DNA of 64,000 bases from Sepiola atlantica (GCA_963556195.1 OY744525.1:22910218-22974217); one strand, 5' to 3'. Positions 39,650 to 49,935 are shown, numbered from the stretch's first letter. Notes: generated by a model not told the origin, from the sequence alone. Program-made: numbers and translations.

Positions 39650-41830
39650 ATCCACAGATATGTGTATCGTGGTCAATACTTTTCTCGAAATATCTTTTAC
39701 TCTGGACTTTGGTTTGGAATGAATTTTCTTTCTTTGACAAACATTTCTTTTCAAAGTTTTGTCCAATGGCGATATTTTCACCCTCAATAAAACCACTTCT
39801 TCATATAATAAATATTTGCAGAATTTGATAACCAAGAATATTTGCACTAGACCATATTCGGATAAACATATATTTAATTATTCGTCTCATGCTCTATCCA
39901 ATACTGAAAAATTTGTCTGGTCTAACGGCTTAGAATTTTGCATTCCTCCCCTCCGCGTTGATAAAATGAACATATTTAGTGAGATTGAACTATTATATTT
40001 TCAACTAAAAAGACACTTGCCTATTTCTACTGAAGAATTAACTAGCGTTAAAATCTAGTTAAGTGGATTAGGCCGAAGGTTTTATGCCATATGCACTAAA
40101 TCAAGCGATTTTATTCGGCAGAAAAATCATTTTGAAACAGTAGAGTTACTAAAGTCGAATTCTGATATTTATATCACTCATCCAGACAAAGGGTCAGGCG
40201 TTGTTATCCTGAACCACGTTGATTACATCTTCAAAATGTGCAACATTTTGGATGATAAAAATAATTTTTTCAAGATGGGTAGTTTAAGTCATGATGATAC
40301 TTTACGCATGGAAATAAAAATCCAGAAACGGCTTCTTCAGCTTTATAAAATCAAGTTTGTTTCTAAAGAGATTTATGAGAGAATACGACCTATCGGCTCT
40401 CAAAGGCCTAGAATGTACGACTTACCCAAGGTTCACAAACCCAACTTTCTTTTGCACCCTATCCTATCAATGTTGGGTTCTGCACAACTTGAACTTGGAA
40501 AATGGTTAGTTGATATTCTTAAGCCCGTACTTACTTTGTATTCGACCTACTGTATCTCTGATTCCTTTCCAGTTTGTCTTATATACATAAATTATCTCTT
40601 TCAAGGATACCGAGTTCTTGGCTTCCTTTGACATTAATAGTATATTTGCTAATGTGCCATTGGATGAAACCATTGGTATATGTGCAGATTATCTTTACCC
40701 CTTAAAATCTCCACAATTTCCTGAACGAATTGTTGCTACTAAATCAGTTTCCTTCAGCTAAAACAATATAATGTATCGGCAAATTGATGGTATATCCGTG
40801 GGTAGCCCACTTGGTCCATCGTTAGCCAACATTTTCGTTGGATTTTTGGAAGACCAATTGTTTTCCAAAATGACCAAGCCGGCTTTTTACACACGTTTCG
40901 TTGAGGACACTTTTGCTTGCTTTCCTTCGCGGAGCAAGGCTGAACAGTTTCTTCAACTTGCATCCATCATTGTAATTTACTATGGAGGCCGAAGATTGTG
41001 GTTCTCTCCCATTTCTTGATGTTTTAGTGTCTTAAGCTGGTTTAACGTTTGAAACCTCTGTATATAGAAAACCAACCTTAACACGTCTTTATTTAAATTG
41101 GTTTTCTTTCTCACCTAAATCACGAAAAATAAATCTTATTGGTACTCTCACTCATTGAGCACTTATGATTTGTTCTCCGACCCAACTCGATGTGGAAGTT
41201 GGTGAAATTACAAATATTTTTCTTGCCAGTGGATATCTCATCAATATCATAAAAAACACCATTGCATGCAAAGTTGATATATTTAATGGTGACAAATTTA
41301 TTGGTCCATCATGATGTCCTATCTATTTGAAACTTCCATGGTAAGGTCCTGACGGCCTTGACATTATTAAAAGGATTTCTTCTACTCAACGCTGTTTTCT
41401 AGCAACCATGCTGAGAGTGGTCTACATGACTCGAACCTTTTTCTCTCATTTTCATAAGGATGTTTTGCCAGCCATTCAAAAGAATTCTGTTGTTTATAAA
41501 TTCCTATGTTAGTGTGGAGCTGACTACATTGGCAAGACATCCCAAAGGTTAGAAATGAGAATAGCCCGACATGTACCATGTGATATTAATTTACACAAGG
41601 TTTCAAGATCATCTGGGAACTTTCAAGCACATGAATCTGCCATCGGTAATCACCTGGCTAGTACAAACACTTGTATTCCGATGGGTGGTTTTCTGTTTTA
41701 CACAGTCGAACTATCATCGCAATGCTATTGAGGCGTTAGTTATTAAAAATTCTCGACCTAGCCTGTGTAGACAAAAGATTTTGAAACATCAGTTGGAGAT
41801 CTTCCACGAGTCAAATCTCTCATAACGTTG
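39650..41830 (+). pseudogene. Penelope-like retroelement (RT + GIY-YIG), degenerate
   Basis: Plus-strand reading across several breaks recovers the Penelope layout in order: KFVWSNGLEFCIPP (about 39910), ITHPDKGSGVVILNHVDYI (about 40175), YDLPKVHKP (about 40415), ILSMLGSAQLELGKWL, ISDSF, ASFDINSIFANVPLDETI (about 40625), QIDGISVGSPLGPSLANIF (about 40780), FVEDTFACF (40898), LPFLDVLVS, SVYRKPT, SFSPKSRKINLIGTLTH, CGADYIGKTSQRLEMRI (about 41515, the GIY-YIG nuclease) and a basic C-terminus ending KILKHQLEIFHESNLS at 41825. The catalytic YxDD box reads FVED, so the first Asp is lost. At least seven stops or shifts (for example 40056, 40629, 40758, 41157). Not functional. The SVGSPLGP and LPKVHKP motifs make the family assignment firm. 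Confidence 0.92.
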
Positions 41831-42273
41831 AGAGATTTAACCCTCCCTTTTTTTTTCTCTCTCTCAATTGATTTCTCCAACATAAACAATTTTCTCCTCA
41901 TTTTTCATCCGATTTTCTTAGTTTTTAATCTATCATTTTGACGTTTCCTCTTAGAGGGTCAGACGATAAGGCCTTGAGGAAAATTTTAGCAATTTTCTTT
42001 TTTTTTCATCCGCCGCGTTTCATTGATCAATAAATAATGTTTCCTCTGAAATATATATATACAGGACTTTACTGGTTCTACTTCTATAGGAGCAGCTCCC
42101 ACTCCTAAAAAAAGAGCCACTCCTTTTCCTGCTCCATCTGTACTTTAAAATAACCTGTTGAAAAATTCAACATATTTCCAACAAGTTCGTATGTACTTGC
42201 CTCCTCACAGTTCAGTTGGATAAAAAAATGCCCGCAGCAAAAAGGTATGCACTTCCTTTCTGTAAAACCCTGT

Positions 42274-42279
<6 letters not shown>
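41831..42279. other. possible Penelope 3' flank; no gene seen
   Basis: Non-coding sequence after the Penelope stop. GACGTTTCCTCTTAGAGGGT at 41939, on minus, reads CTGACCCTCTAAGAGGAAAC, which has a hammerhead-like hairpin but lacks the CUGANGA heptamer. A degenerate terminal ribozyme is possible but not supported. Confidence 0.4.

Positions 42280-42326
<47 letters not shown>
42278..42326. repeat. (TA)n microsatellite
   Basis: TA run directly upstream of the tandem SINE pair. Confidence 0.95.
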
Positions 42327-42327
<1 letters not shown>

Positions 42328-42520
42328 CATAAATAGGGTTTATTTCTCTACTTGTCGCATAATGGTTTGAATTGGCCTCATCGGTTAGAGCACTCAGATT
42401 TGAGTTAAAAGTGACTCGTGTTCCGAGTTCAAATCATGCGACTGGTTTGAACAGTTATCGCCACACTGAAGATTCCGTTAAGATGAAACATATACTTATA
42501 TGGATAATAATTAAATATTT
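42327..42520 (+). mobile_element. tRNA-box hammerhead SINE, unit 1 of tandem pair
   Basis: ATAAATAGGGTTTATTTCTC, TCGCATAATGGTTTGAATTG, then A-box-like GCCTCATCGGTTAGAGCACT and B-box-like CCGAGTTCAAATCATGCGAC, then CCACACTGAAGATTCCGTTA and AGATGAAACATATAC. The hammerhead core heptamer CTGAAGA (42466-42472) and GAAA (42485-42488) are present. Stem I CCACA/TATGG has one mismatch. Confidence 0.75.
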
Positions 42521-42671
42521 TTTTATCAAATAATTATTTATAGGCCCTTTTAGGCCTAATCCTTAAAGAGAAATAATATAAGCCGATTAATCTAAGCTAA
42601 AAATGCAAGTTCTTGTCTATGTGACTAGTTAAACACTGTTAAGACGGCTGACTATGTTGTCCACCTGAATT
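42521..42671. other. linker between the two SINE units
   Basis: About 150 bases with a palindromic TAGGCCCTTTTAGGCCTA at 42541-42558. It makes the unit-to-unit distance 345 bp, close to the length of the other tRNA-box hammerhead element. Confidence 0.5.
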
Positions 42672-42875
42672 GATATAAATAGGGTTTATTTCTTTACTTG
42701 TCGCATAATGGTTTGAATTTGCCTCATCGGTTAGATCGCTCAGATTTGAATTAAAGGTGACTCATGTTCCGGGGTTCGAATCATGCGACCTGAGTGAACA
42801 GCTATCTCCACACTGAAGATTCCGCTAGGATGAAACGTATATGTATGTGGATAATAATACAATATTTACCATTAA
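42672..42875 (+). mobile_element. tRNA-box hammerhead SINE, unit 2 of tandem pair
   Basis: Same order as unit 1, with a better B box (GGGGTTCGAATCATGCGACC, 42771-42790) and A box TTTGCCTCATCGGTTAGATC (42718). It ends with the hammerhead at 42808-42850 and GATAATAATACAATATTT. About 85-90% identical to unit 1 by eye. Confidence 0.8.
42808..42850 (+). ncRNA. type I hammerhead ribozyme motif, near complete
   Basis: Stem I: CCACA (42808-42812) with TGTGG (42846-42850), five Watson-Crick pairs. Core CTGAAGA 42813-42819. Stem II: TCC (42821-42823) with GGA (42828-42830), loop GCTA; the 42820/42831 position is a T-T mismatch. GAAA 42832-42835. Stem III: A42835-T42844, C42836-G42843, G42837-T42842, loop TATA. 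Cleavage triplet GTA, cleaved after A42845. All invariant core bases are present; the weak stem II may lower activity. Confidence 0.8.
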
Positions 42876-42920
42876 ATTATATATATATGAATATTTGAAA
42901 GGATAAAATAATCTGACGGT

Positions 42921-43121
42921 ATGAAATTAAAATGGAATAAGCGGAAGATCTAAAAAGCTCAATGTTTCACCCAAATGTTATATGGGCTTTGTCAAGAGTG
43001 AACGAAAAAATGCATTCTGTCATTTTTTGCATTTTTTCGTTCGGTCTTGACAAAGCCCATATAATATTTGGGCGAAACATTGAGCTTTTTAGGTCTTCCA
43101 CTTATTCCATTTTAATTTCAT
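42921..43121. repeat. 200-bp palindrome with decayed hammerhead-like cores
   Basis: Arms 42921-43014 and 43028-43121 are inverted copies (ATGAAATTAAAATGGAATAA / TTATTCCATTTTAATTTCAT) with a 13-base spacer and a few mismatches. The right arm, plus strand: TTGACAA (43047-43053), AGCCC ... TGGGC stem II, GAAAC, ATTGAGC. This is a hammerhead layout with two substitutions in the CUGANGA heptamer. The left arm on minus has the same with GGGTGAAAC. A (TA)n tract follows. Confidence 0.85.
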
Positions 43122-43123
43122 AT

Positions 43124-43149
43124 CTATATATATATATATATATATATAT
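43124..43149. repeat. (TA)n microsatellite
   Basis: TA run adjoining the palindrome. Confidence 0.95.
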
Positions 43150-43424
43150 GAAAAATGCTTTCCGAGTAGAATGAGGATTTTTAACATTTTGAGAAGGGGA
43201 TTTCTCCTCGAAATATAAAAATTGAATCATCAGAAACTATACTATTTTTGATTTGATACAATACATTACATAAATATTTAATCGAAAATTATTGAATTAA
43301 TTAATATTGTCGTCTTATCTAACTTCACCTCATATGATTTTCTATCAAACAGTGTCTTCAACCTGAAACTGCATTGTCACTGCCTTCAATAACCAAACTT
43401 TCTCTCTATCTATATCCTCCACTC

Positions 43425-44095
43425 TGTAATAAAGACTAATATGTATTTATTTGTGTATATATTCATCCCATCACACAATAGTTAGCAAGTAAAAAAAACT
43501 GCCAGACAAATCTATTTCAAGTATATCGGAGAATTGAGATAGCAAGTCAGACAACTCCCCTCTTTCAATAATTAGATGTTTTCTTTCCTTTTCTTTCTGC
43601 TTTCTATATCGATTTTTAAGTTTTACTTTCCTTTTTTTTTCTTTTTTAATCTTTGCTGTTTGAGTCGTTTTCTTTCTTTCTTATTTCTTTTTATTTAACC
43701 GATTCAGACGTTATTTTATATGAATATTAGTGTGAACACTCGGGGAGGATAATTCTTTCTGTTTATCCTCCACTCTATAATAAAGGGCAATGTGTATTTG
43801 CATGTATGTATGTATAACTGTTCCGTCACACAAAAGTTAGTGAGTAAAAAAAGTGCCAGACAAATCTATTTCAAGTATTTAGGGGAATTGAGAAAGCAAA
43901 TATCAAGTAAGACACCCCCCCTCGTCTTCAATCTATTTCAATAATGAGACTTTTTTTTTTAAATTTCTTTCCTAAACTTTCCAGTTTGAGACGTTCTTTT
44001 TCTCTCCATTTATAACTTCATCGATTCAGACGTTATTTTATATGAATATTAGCGTGAACACTGGTGAAGGATAAGTTTTTCCATCATTTTTGACA
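43425..44095 (+). repeat. dispersed repeat family B, two direct copies
   Basis: CCTCCACTCT(G/A)TAATAAAG at 43427 and 43768 each lead into GTTAG(C/T)(A/G)AGTAAAAAAA(A)C, TGCCAGACAAATCTATTTCA, and later GATTCAGACGTTATTTTATA, TGAATATTAG(T/C)GTGAACACT. The copies are 341 bp apart and co-linear with 24805-25085 and 13785-14140. Confidence 0.75.
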
Positions 44096-44099
44096 GAGG

Positions 44100-45112
44100 G
44101 TGTACATTCATATACACGAAGGTGGATCAAATAGTTTGCAGAATATTTTGATAGCAGTAAAATTATCCAGTTTAAACATGTAAGAATACTTCACTTTTAG
44201 TTAGCTGTGATCAGTTTCATACAAGCCTCTGTATTGGTCAGACCCTCTAAAAGAGAAGATACTTTTTCGACCATGGAAAGAAGATATTTTGAGATAAGGT
44301 CGAATATCAAATTTTTGGTGAAACTCGAATGAAAAGAACCACAGATCATTGAGGTTTTTGAAAAAGTTTATGGAACTCGTGCTTCAAAAAAGAATACAGT
44401 CTACATTGAAGACTCTACAAGTGGATTAAGCGATTCAAAGAAGGAAAAGACGACTTTGAATTGACCCTCGTTTGGGAAGACCAGGAAACTCAAAAAAATG
44501 ACGAAAACATCGAGGCTGCTCAAAATTTAATTGAGGAAGATCGGCGAATAACTGTCAATCAGATAGCTATGTCCTCGAGACATTTCTTATGGGTCGGCAA
44601 ATTCAATTCTTCATGATAATTTGGGACTGAGCAAACTTTCAGCATGATGGGTTCCAAAATCGTTGCGACCTGATCAACAGAATTATCGAAGTGATCTCTT
44701 CTTAACATTATTGAACAAAACTGAAGCAGATGAAGAACAATTTCTGGCGAAAATTATCACCGGAGATGAAACTTGGATCTAACAGTATGATCTGGAGTAA
44801 AAAAAAACAAACAGTTAAAGCAATGGCTCCTACATGGATCTTCAGGACCCATCAAGTTAAAATCTCAAAGTCGGCTCAAAATGTGAAGGACACGGTTTTC
44901 AGGGATTCCGAAGTGATAATACAGATAGGTTACCTTGAAAATCAAAGAACAGTAACAGGAGTTTGCTATACTGAGGTTTTAAAGAAGCTAAAGGACGCTT
45001 TAATTAAAAAACAACTTACTCTAAAATAGCCCTTAACCAACGTCTTTATCCACTAGGCCATGTGTCCAGCACAAAACTCCGTGGTGATTTATGACAATAA
45101 CCAAGAAGATAA
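44100..45112 (+). pseudogene. mariner transposase, degenerate
   Basis: From the ATG at 44273, reading through breaks: MERRYFEIRSNIKFLVKLE, EVFEKVYGTRASKKNTVY, SSFGRPR-like remnants, SIHDNLGLSKLSAxWVPKSL (about 44605), RPDQQNYRSDLF, KTEADEEQFLAKIITGDETW (about 44725), APTWIFRTHQVKISKSAQNV, VFRDSEVIIQIGYLENQRTV, TGVCYTEVLKKLKDALIKK (ends 45027). The first catalytic Asp of the DD34D triad sits in ITGDETWI; the FWD equivalent reads FRD, so the second Asp is kept. The third (HDNAPxH region) is not seen. More than six stops. A HTH plus SARWVPR linker is typical of mariner proteins. Confidence 0.88.
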
Positions 45113-45159
45113 CATTTCAAAATCTGTAAATAATGTTGTATTATTTATTTGAGATTATT

Positions 45160-45615
45160 CGGAATACTATTTTCATCTTGTTTGTTATTTTCACAACGTT
45201 TCGGCCGATGTAACTTGCAACCTTCTTCTGGTGTATCTTTTCATACTTGGCAACCGTTATATCAAACTCGGGAACCTATACGAAATTTCGAACTGATTCT
45301 CTTATTTAATTCATGGAAGTAGATTGTTCTTGTTCCAACAGCCATGACCATGTAGAAGTGTTAATTGTTATGTTATTCTTAGTTATTATCGCCTGTAGTA
45401 AGGATTGAACCTTCAACCTCCAGAAGACTTTCACTTAGAACTGATTGTTAATCAACCCCTTTAACCGTTATGCAACGGTCCATGGACCTTTTGCATAACA
45501 ACTCCTGAGTTGGACATAAATATTCTCAAGTTCGAAAAGATACACCTGAAGACAAAGGTTAAATCGATAAAAAAAGTTGTGAATATAACAATGAAGATGA
45601 CAACAGTATGTTTGG
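45160..45615. mobile_element. hammerhead-TIR element, copy 3
   Basis: Left terminus on minus: CACCAGAAGAAGGTTGCAAG, TTACATCGGCCGAAACGTTG, TGAAAATAACAAACAAGATG. Right terminus on plus: ACACCTGAAGACAAAGGTTA, AATCGATAAAAAAAGTTGTG, AATATAACAATGAAGATG. The interior keeps the tRNA-like boxes on minus (GGTTGAAGGTTCAATCCTTA; GGTCCATGGACCGTTGCATA nearby) and CTTAGTTATTATCGC shared with copy 1. At 455 bp it defines the uninterrupted length. Both hammerhead cores carry substitutions. Confidence 0.7.
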
Positions 45616-45749
45616 TTATTTTGCCGCATATTGTTATGGTGCCGTACCTATGACGAACATTTGGACTCGTCCATTCTCAATAAATACCGGAAGCATTACG
45701 CTTCTCACTTGTTGAAACCAACCCCAATCTTTGGACTAGGGTACACATG

Positions 45750-46018
45750 TTGAGGATTTGTTCTCGACAGTCGGTCCGGCAGAGACTGGGCCATTCGGTG
45801 GCCTTTTATCTGTTGGACTGAACGGCTGAGTCCTGGGTAGTCCTAGGAGGTGCACCCTCCCAGGCCTTGCCTCCCCTCTTTGGAGTGGAGTAAGTTTATT
45901 GCTTACTGCCTAGAGTGCCCTGATCGGGGAATGCTAATGGGGTGCTGGCTTGATTCTTCCCCCACCTTCCGACCTTGTGTCACATCTTCTTGCAGTGGGA
46001 AGCAATTAAATACCGTTG
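45750..46018 (+). mobile_element. U2-SINE body fragment (diverged)
   Basis: GGTAGTCCTAGGAGGTGCAC, CCTCCCAGGCCTTGCCTCCC, GGAGTAAGTTTATTGCTTAC, TCGGGGAATGCTAATGGGGT, GACCTTGTGTCACATCTTCT. The U2 head is not recognisable apart from GTGGCCTTTTATCTGTT near 45799. Confidence 0.75.
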
Positions 46019-46079
46019 AAGCCAACCCCAGTCTACACTGGCAGTCAGTACTGACGTACTACTTATGTTGTTCTCTGTT

Positions 46080-46520
46080 GTATATACTTTTCTCCAATAT
46101 ATTTGGTTTACCTAAACCCCGTGTCTGTTTTCGCATTCCGACCGCTAAACAGGGCCATAACACTAACCAAAAGACTCTTATGGAAGAAGTTCCAATTCGG
46201 TCATAATGCTTCCCAAAATCGCAACCATTATCAACAGACAACGAAGAGAAGGGCTGAACAGTACAAAAGGTGATTTCAGAAATTCCATAATGTTAATGAG
46301 AGCCTTTAAGGTGAAGAGGGTAGAGGACGGCCAAGCAATAATCACAACGAACGTTTTAAAGCAATTGTTTGACAAAACCAACATCAAAGCACTTGATGTC
46401 AGTATTTAATATTGTCGGGCCATCTGAAGAAAAATACTTTCCTCCAATGTATATTTGTTTTACTAAACCTCGTGTCCGTGTTCTCATTCTGGACCCTAAA
46501 CAGGCCCATAACACATATCA
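46080..46520. repeat. direct repeat, ~85-bp units 350 bp apart
   Basis: ACTTTTCTCCAATATATTTG ... CTAAACAGGGCCATAACACT at 46087 recurs as ACTTTCCTCCAATGTATATT ... CTAAACAGGCCCATAACACA at 46435. The intervening sequence has no recognised domain. Confidence 0.65.
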
Positions 46521-47265
46521 ACCCGTTTTGGTTTATTTAATGCTGAATCCGGTCATTTTGGTAAAAGTTTTTATGCTTCAAGTTCTTTATATAATCAAAA
46601 TATTTATTCATGGTGTTTGGTGGAAGCAAGTGAAGTTGTTTTTTGTACTGGATTTTGAAGAACATGATTGAGTTTTGCAAAGAGAAAAAAAACAATAAAA
46701 CATCAATATTTGGTGCATTTTGGGTCAGGAAGCTGATAACTTTCAGACAGCCTGATCTGGTAGCACCAGCATGAGAACAGTAGTCTGAATAATCCAAATT
46801 ATCCATCATTATCTAAAAGATTTTGAAACATAAATAATTATTTGACACCAATACCTCATCTCAGAAATATAGTCAAATCTAACGAAAAACAATATATCCA
46901 TGTTAACGTACATGTAAGAAAGAGAACAAAAAATACCTTGATCGAATTTCAATTATCATTTATTCTTAAATAAAGCTGCAACAACCCTATGTAGGTGCTA
47001 GATTAAAAGCTACCTTTTCGGTAGACTTTTTGGCTACTATATTTAAAAACAAAACAAAACAAATGTATCTTTTTTTTTTTTAAATCTTTTTTAAAATTTT
47101 ATTTTACAAATACTTTTGTACATAAATAATTCAGCCGAGCTTTGCAATTTGTGATATGTGGAAAGCTGTGTGAAGGAAACATATAATACAATGAGGATGA
47201 TTAATTACAACGTTTTGGTCCCCCCCCCCCCCATAGAAGATATGGACCCTTTTTCCTTTGTTTGA
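46521..47265. other. no gene seen
   Basis: AT-rich. CCGTTTTGGTTTATTTAATG, CTGAATCCGGTCATTTTG at 46523 resembles 35744-35777, a minor repeat. C-run at 47220. Confidence 0.5.
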
Positions 47266-47279
47266 TTTAATATACAAAA

Positions 47280-47725
47280 TTGCACCTTTATTTTATGTCT
47301 GACTTGTCCACCAAGTTTCAGTCATGAATGCCCAACAGACTTTATTGTATCGCTGTTCAATGATATGCAAGACCATCAGTAGAAGGTGTGATCCTGAATG
47401 AGCTTCACACTCACCGAACCTTAACTGCCCTCCGAATTTTATCTGTGGGATTATCGCAAAGATAGTCTACAAAACAACTTCAAGATTATTTCTGAACTGA
47501 AGAGGGCGATCACAGTCCAAATCAGGGCAGTCCCGAGAGAGGCAAAGTGTGTCAGAGTTATTGACAATTTTTTACCTAGTATCCAGACTGTTGGACATTC
47601 ATGACTGAAACTTGGTGGACAAGTTAGATACAGATTAAAGTTTATTTGTATCAGTTATATCGGATTGCAGAAAGGATTGTGAATTTATAAACAATTCCAT
47701 GAGTGGTTAGGATTTTGGGGAGGTC
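47280..47725 (+). pseudogene. mariner/Tc1-like transposase C-terminal fragment and terminus
   Basis: Reading through shifts: SPNLTAL (SPDLTPPDF-like), then KTTSRLFLN-like, AVPREAKCVRVIDNF, LDIHD. This follows the order SPDLxPxDFxLWGYLKDxVY ... AIRAVPREMCxRVIENFxRR ... CLxxxGGHLEHIL of invertebrate mariner/Tc1-like proteins. The end CATGACTGAAACTTGGTGGA, CAAGT is shared with 61663-61690 and is inverted near 47311-47330, so an internal inverted piece is present. Confidence 0.55.
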
Positions 47726-47874
47726 ACTCTGTATGACAGATGAAAAAAAATGTTTTTTAAATGAATGAAAAAAAAAACAAGTTTTAAAAGTACAACACCT
47801 ACTAATCTAGTGTAGTTTCAACCATTGGAGTCCGTGATGAGTTGACAAGTTCCTTTGTATCAGTGTTTGTCTGC

Positions 47875-47877
<3 letters not shown>

Positions 47878-47908
<31 letters not shown>
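47878..47908. repeat. (TA)n microsatellite
   Basis: TA run. Confidence 0.95.
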
Positions 47909-47909
<1 letters not shown>

Positions 47910-48540
47910 GATAATAATTAGATTTCTTTTTTAAAGTAGCCAAATCTTGATGTTTTTTTTGTTTTTTTTGCTTGACTTCTATTTTCTGATGTAGTGAAGG
48001 GGCGCTGAAGAAGACTTTTTAATTTTCTAAAAAAATAAATCAATTAAAGAAAATATGAAATAAAATATTCTCAATCGTCTTAGAAACGATCGTATGCCAG
48101 ATATTTGTTGATTTTGAATTTTTTGAAACAGGTATAAATAGTGTGATAATTTAAATAATGTGATAATTTTATTTGTTTCCACCTACTCTCTCTCTTTCTC
48201 TCTATCTCTTTCTCTTTCTCTCTTTCTAAATAACAATGCGTATTTATATAATCAAATCTTACTTGCTTCTAGGTTTCTTCTCTCAATTACTAGAGTCGTA
48301 TATGTGAAGCCAGAATATCACAATATTTCCGGGATATCACCCCTTTCTCAAGTGTTTCTATTTCTTTATATCAAACTACTATCTGCATCGTCTGAATATT
48401 TTAAAAGATTGTGAGGACTGCAACAAATGATTCATCAGATCAAATCAGAGTCTAAACATTGCATACTTTATTTTTATTCCATTTGATTTCTTTTTGGTAT
48501 TTTGACTAATTAGATCTTCTAGATTTTTATTTATTTATTT
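47909..48540. other. no gene seen
   Basis: AT-rich. A CT microsatellite at 48188-48228 explains the S-L repeats of the overlapping frame. TTATTTATTTACTTATATAT leads into the TA run. Confidence 0.5.
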
Positions 48541-48541
48541 A

Positions 48542-48542
<1 letters not shown>

Positions 48543-48600
<58 letters not shown>
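48543..48600. repeat. (TA)n microsatellite
   Basis: Pure TA, 58 bases. Confidence 0.95.
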
Positions 48601-48602
<2 letters not shown>

Positions 48603-48658
48603 TTTCTTCTGTTAAGTTTCTGTGCGAAACTAATGCAAGGGATATATATAAACAATAT

Positions 48659-48970
48659 GGGAAATGAAAAAGAAAAACCAAAAAGGATGTTTTTTTTATA
48701 TATTCATCAACGTTTCGTCTTTATTTGTAAGACTTCCTCAGGATGATAATTTTAAGAAAAATGTCATGCAAGTACGTGAGAATATTGGGTTGACATGATG
48801 GGTTGAAGAGAAAAAGTAGTAGCCACTACTGGATGCACATGGACCGAGGTCCGGGCTTAGCAGATGCTACTGACTTCACTAAGCCCGGAAGGAAGTCTTA
48901 CAAATAAAGACGAAACGTTGATGAATATATAAAAAAAAACATCCTTTTTGGTTTTCCTTTTTCATTTCCC
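48659..48970. repeat. 310-bp foldback with hammerhead-like cores
   Basis: Arms about 48659-48736 and 48891-48970 are inverted copies (ACCAAAAAGGATGTTTTTTT, ATATATTCATCAACGTTTCG). The 150-base spacer contains a second hairpin (CCGGGCTTAGC ... CTAAGCCCGG, 48851-48888). The left arm on minus has a complete-looking hammerhead core. The right arm has the GAAAC half but GGAAGGA in place of CUGANGA. It follows 58 bases after a long (TA)n run. Confidence 0.85.
48704..48746 (-). ncRNA. hammerhead-like motif in foldback arm
   Basis: Minus strand: stem I TCATC (complement of 48742-48746) with GATGA (complement of 48704-48708), 5 pairs; core CTGAGGA (complement of 48735-48741); stem II GTCTT/AAGAC, five pairs, loop ACAAATA-like. 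GAAA follows (complement of 48713-48716), then stem III ACGT with no loop and T at the cleavage position. All invariant bases are present. The loopless stem III predicts low activity as a monomer. Confidence 0.7.
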
Positions 48971-49840
48971 ATTATGTCGGATTACCTTCATCCTTTCTCT
49001 CTCATATAAACAATATATATATGCATATATGTTTATGTATGTATGTATGCATATCTTTTATCTGAAGTTAAGACGATTTTTTCCTTGTACCTTTGTCAAG
49101 AATAGGAAAATAACCGCATCCATCACAGGCTACTAAACTCACCACTATATCATGTTTATTCACTCGAGTGTGTTATAGTACATTTTTTATTATTTTCTCC
49201 AGCTAACACTAAAAATTACTTTTGGCCCACCATCTTCGACCCTCCTCAAAACATACTCAATAAAGGTGGTAGCAAAAACTTTTCCCTCTAACACTTTAGT
49301 ACGAACACTCTCCCCATCTACACCGGGAACTAATAAGCAACGTTTACTTTTGAAAAACGTGACCCTTATTATTTACTACTCATCTGATATTCATTTAATA
49401 CATAGTACAATACATTACGCACTCATTTAATGGACGCTCCCTCTAATTCCACTGATTTTCGAGAATATCGGATTACGTTATTTCTACCTATTACATATAC
49501 AGTTATATTCATTCCGATTTTTAGAGAATACAATTAAAGAACATAGTTCCTTACAGTGATCCATTATTCAACATGGCGACTACAATTTCTTCAGCGAATC
49601 GACTTTAGAATTACATCAATATACGCCAAGATACTCGGAAGACACATAAAGTTGACATTTTCTGAATCTTACACCTTTCATACGCATACTATCCAAAAGT
49701 TAGGGAAAAATTGATTTCTTTGTATAGAAATGATCCAAAATGTGTGACGGCTGGACCCTAAATTTGGTCACATTCTGGCTGAACGTGCAATAAAACGCAT
49801 GCCTGTTGCAGACTTCGTTTAAGTCACCTATTTTTTGAGA
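48971..49840. other. no gene seen
   Basis: Moderately AT-rich, non-repetitive by eye, no coding domain recognised. Confidence 0.5.
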
Positions 49841-49844
49841 AATG

Positions 49845-49935
49845 TTCTACTCGATTCCATGGTCATAGGGTATCGACGACCGTCCAAGCCCGAGAGGTTT
49901 AGGGTTCGATCCCAGTCGACTCACACAATTTTTGT
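49845..49935 (+). mobile_element. tRNA-derived SINE-like fragment
   Basis: TCCATGGTCATAGGGTATCG is A-box-like. CGAGAGGTTTAGGGTTCGAT, CCCAGTC contains an exact B-box consensus (GGTTCGATCCC). A T-rich tail follows. No hammerhead core was found after it. Confidence 0.55.

Noticed and set aside
41935..41985. Hammerhead in the Penelope 3' flank
   Set aside because: A CTGA...GAAAC-like hairpin exists on minus but the CUGANGA heptamer is incomplete.
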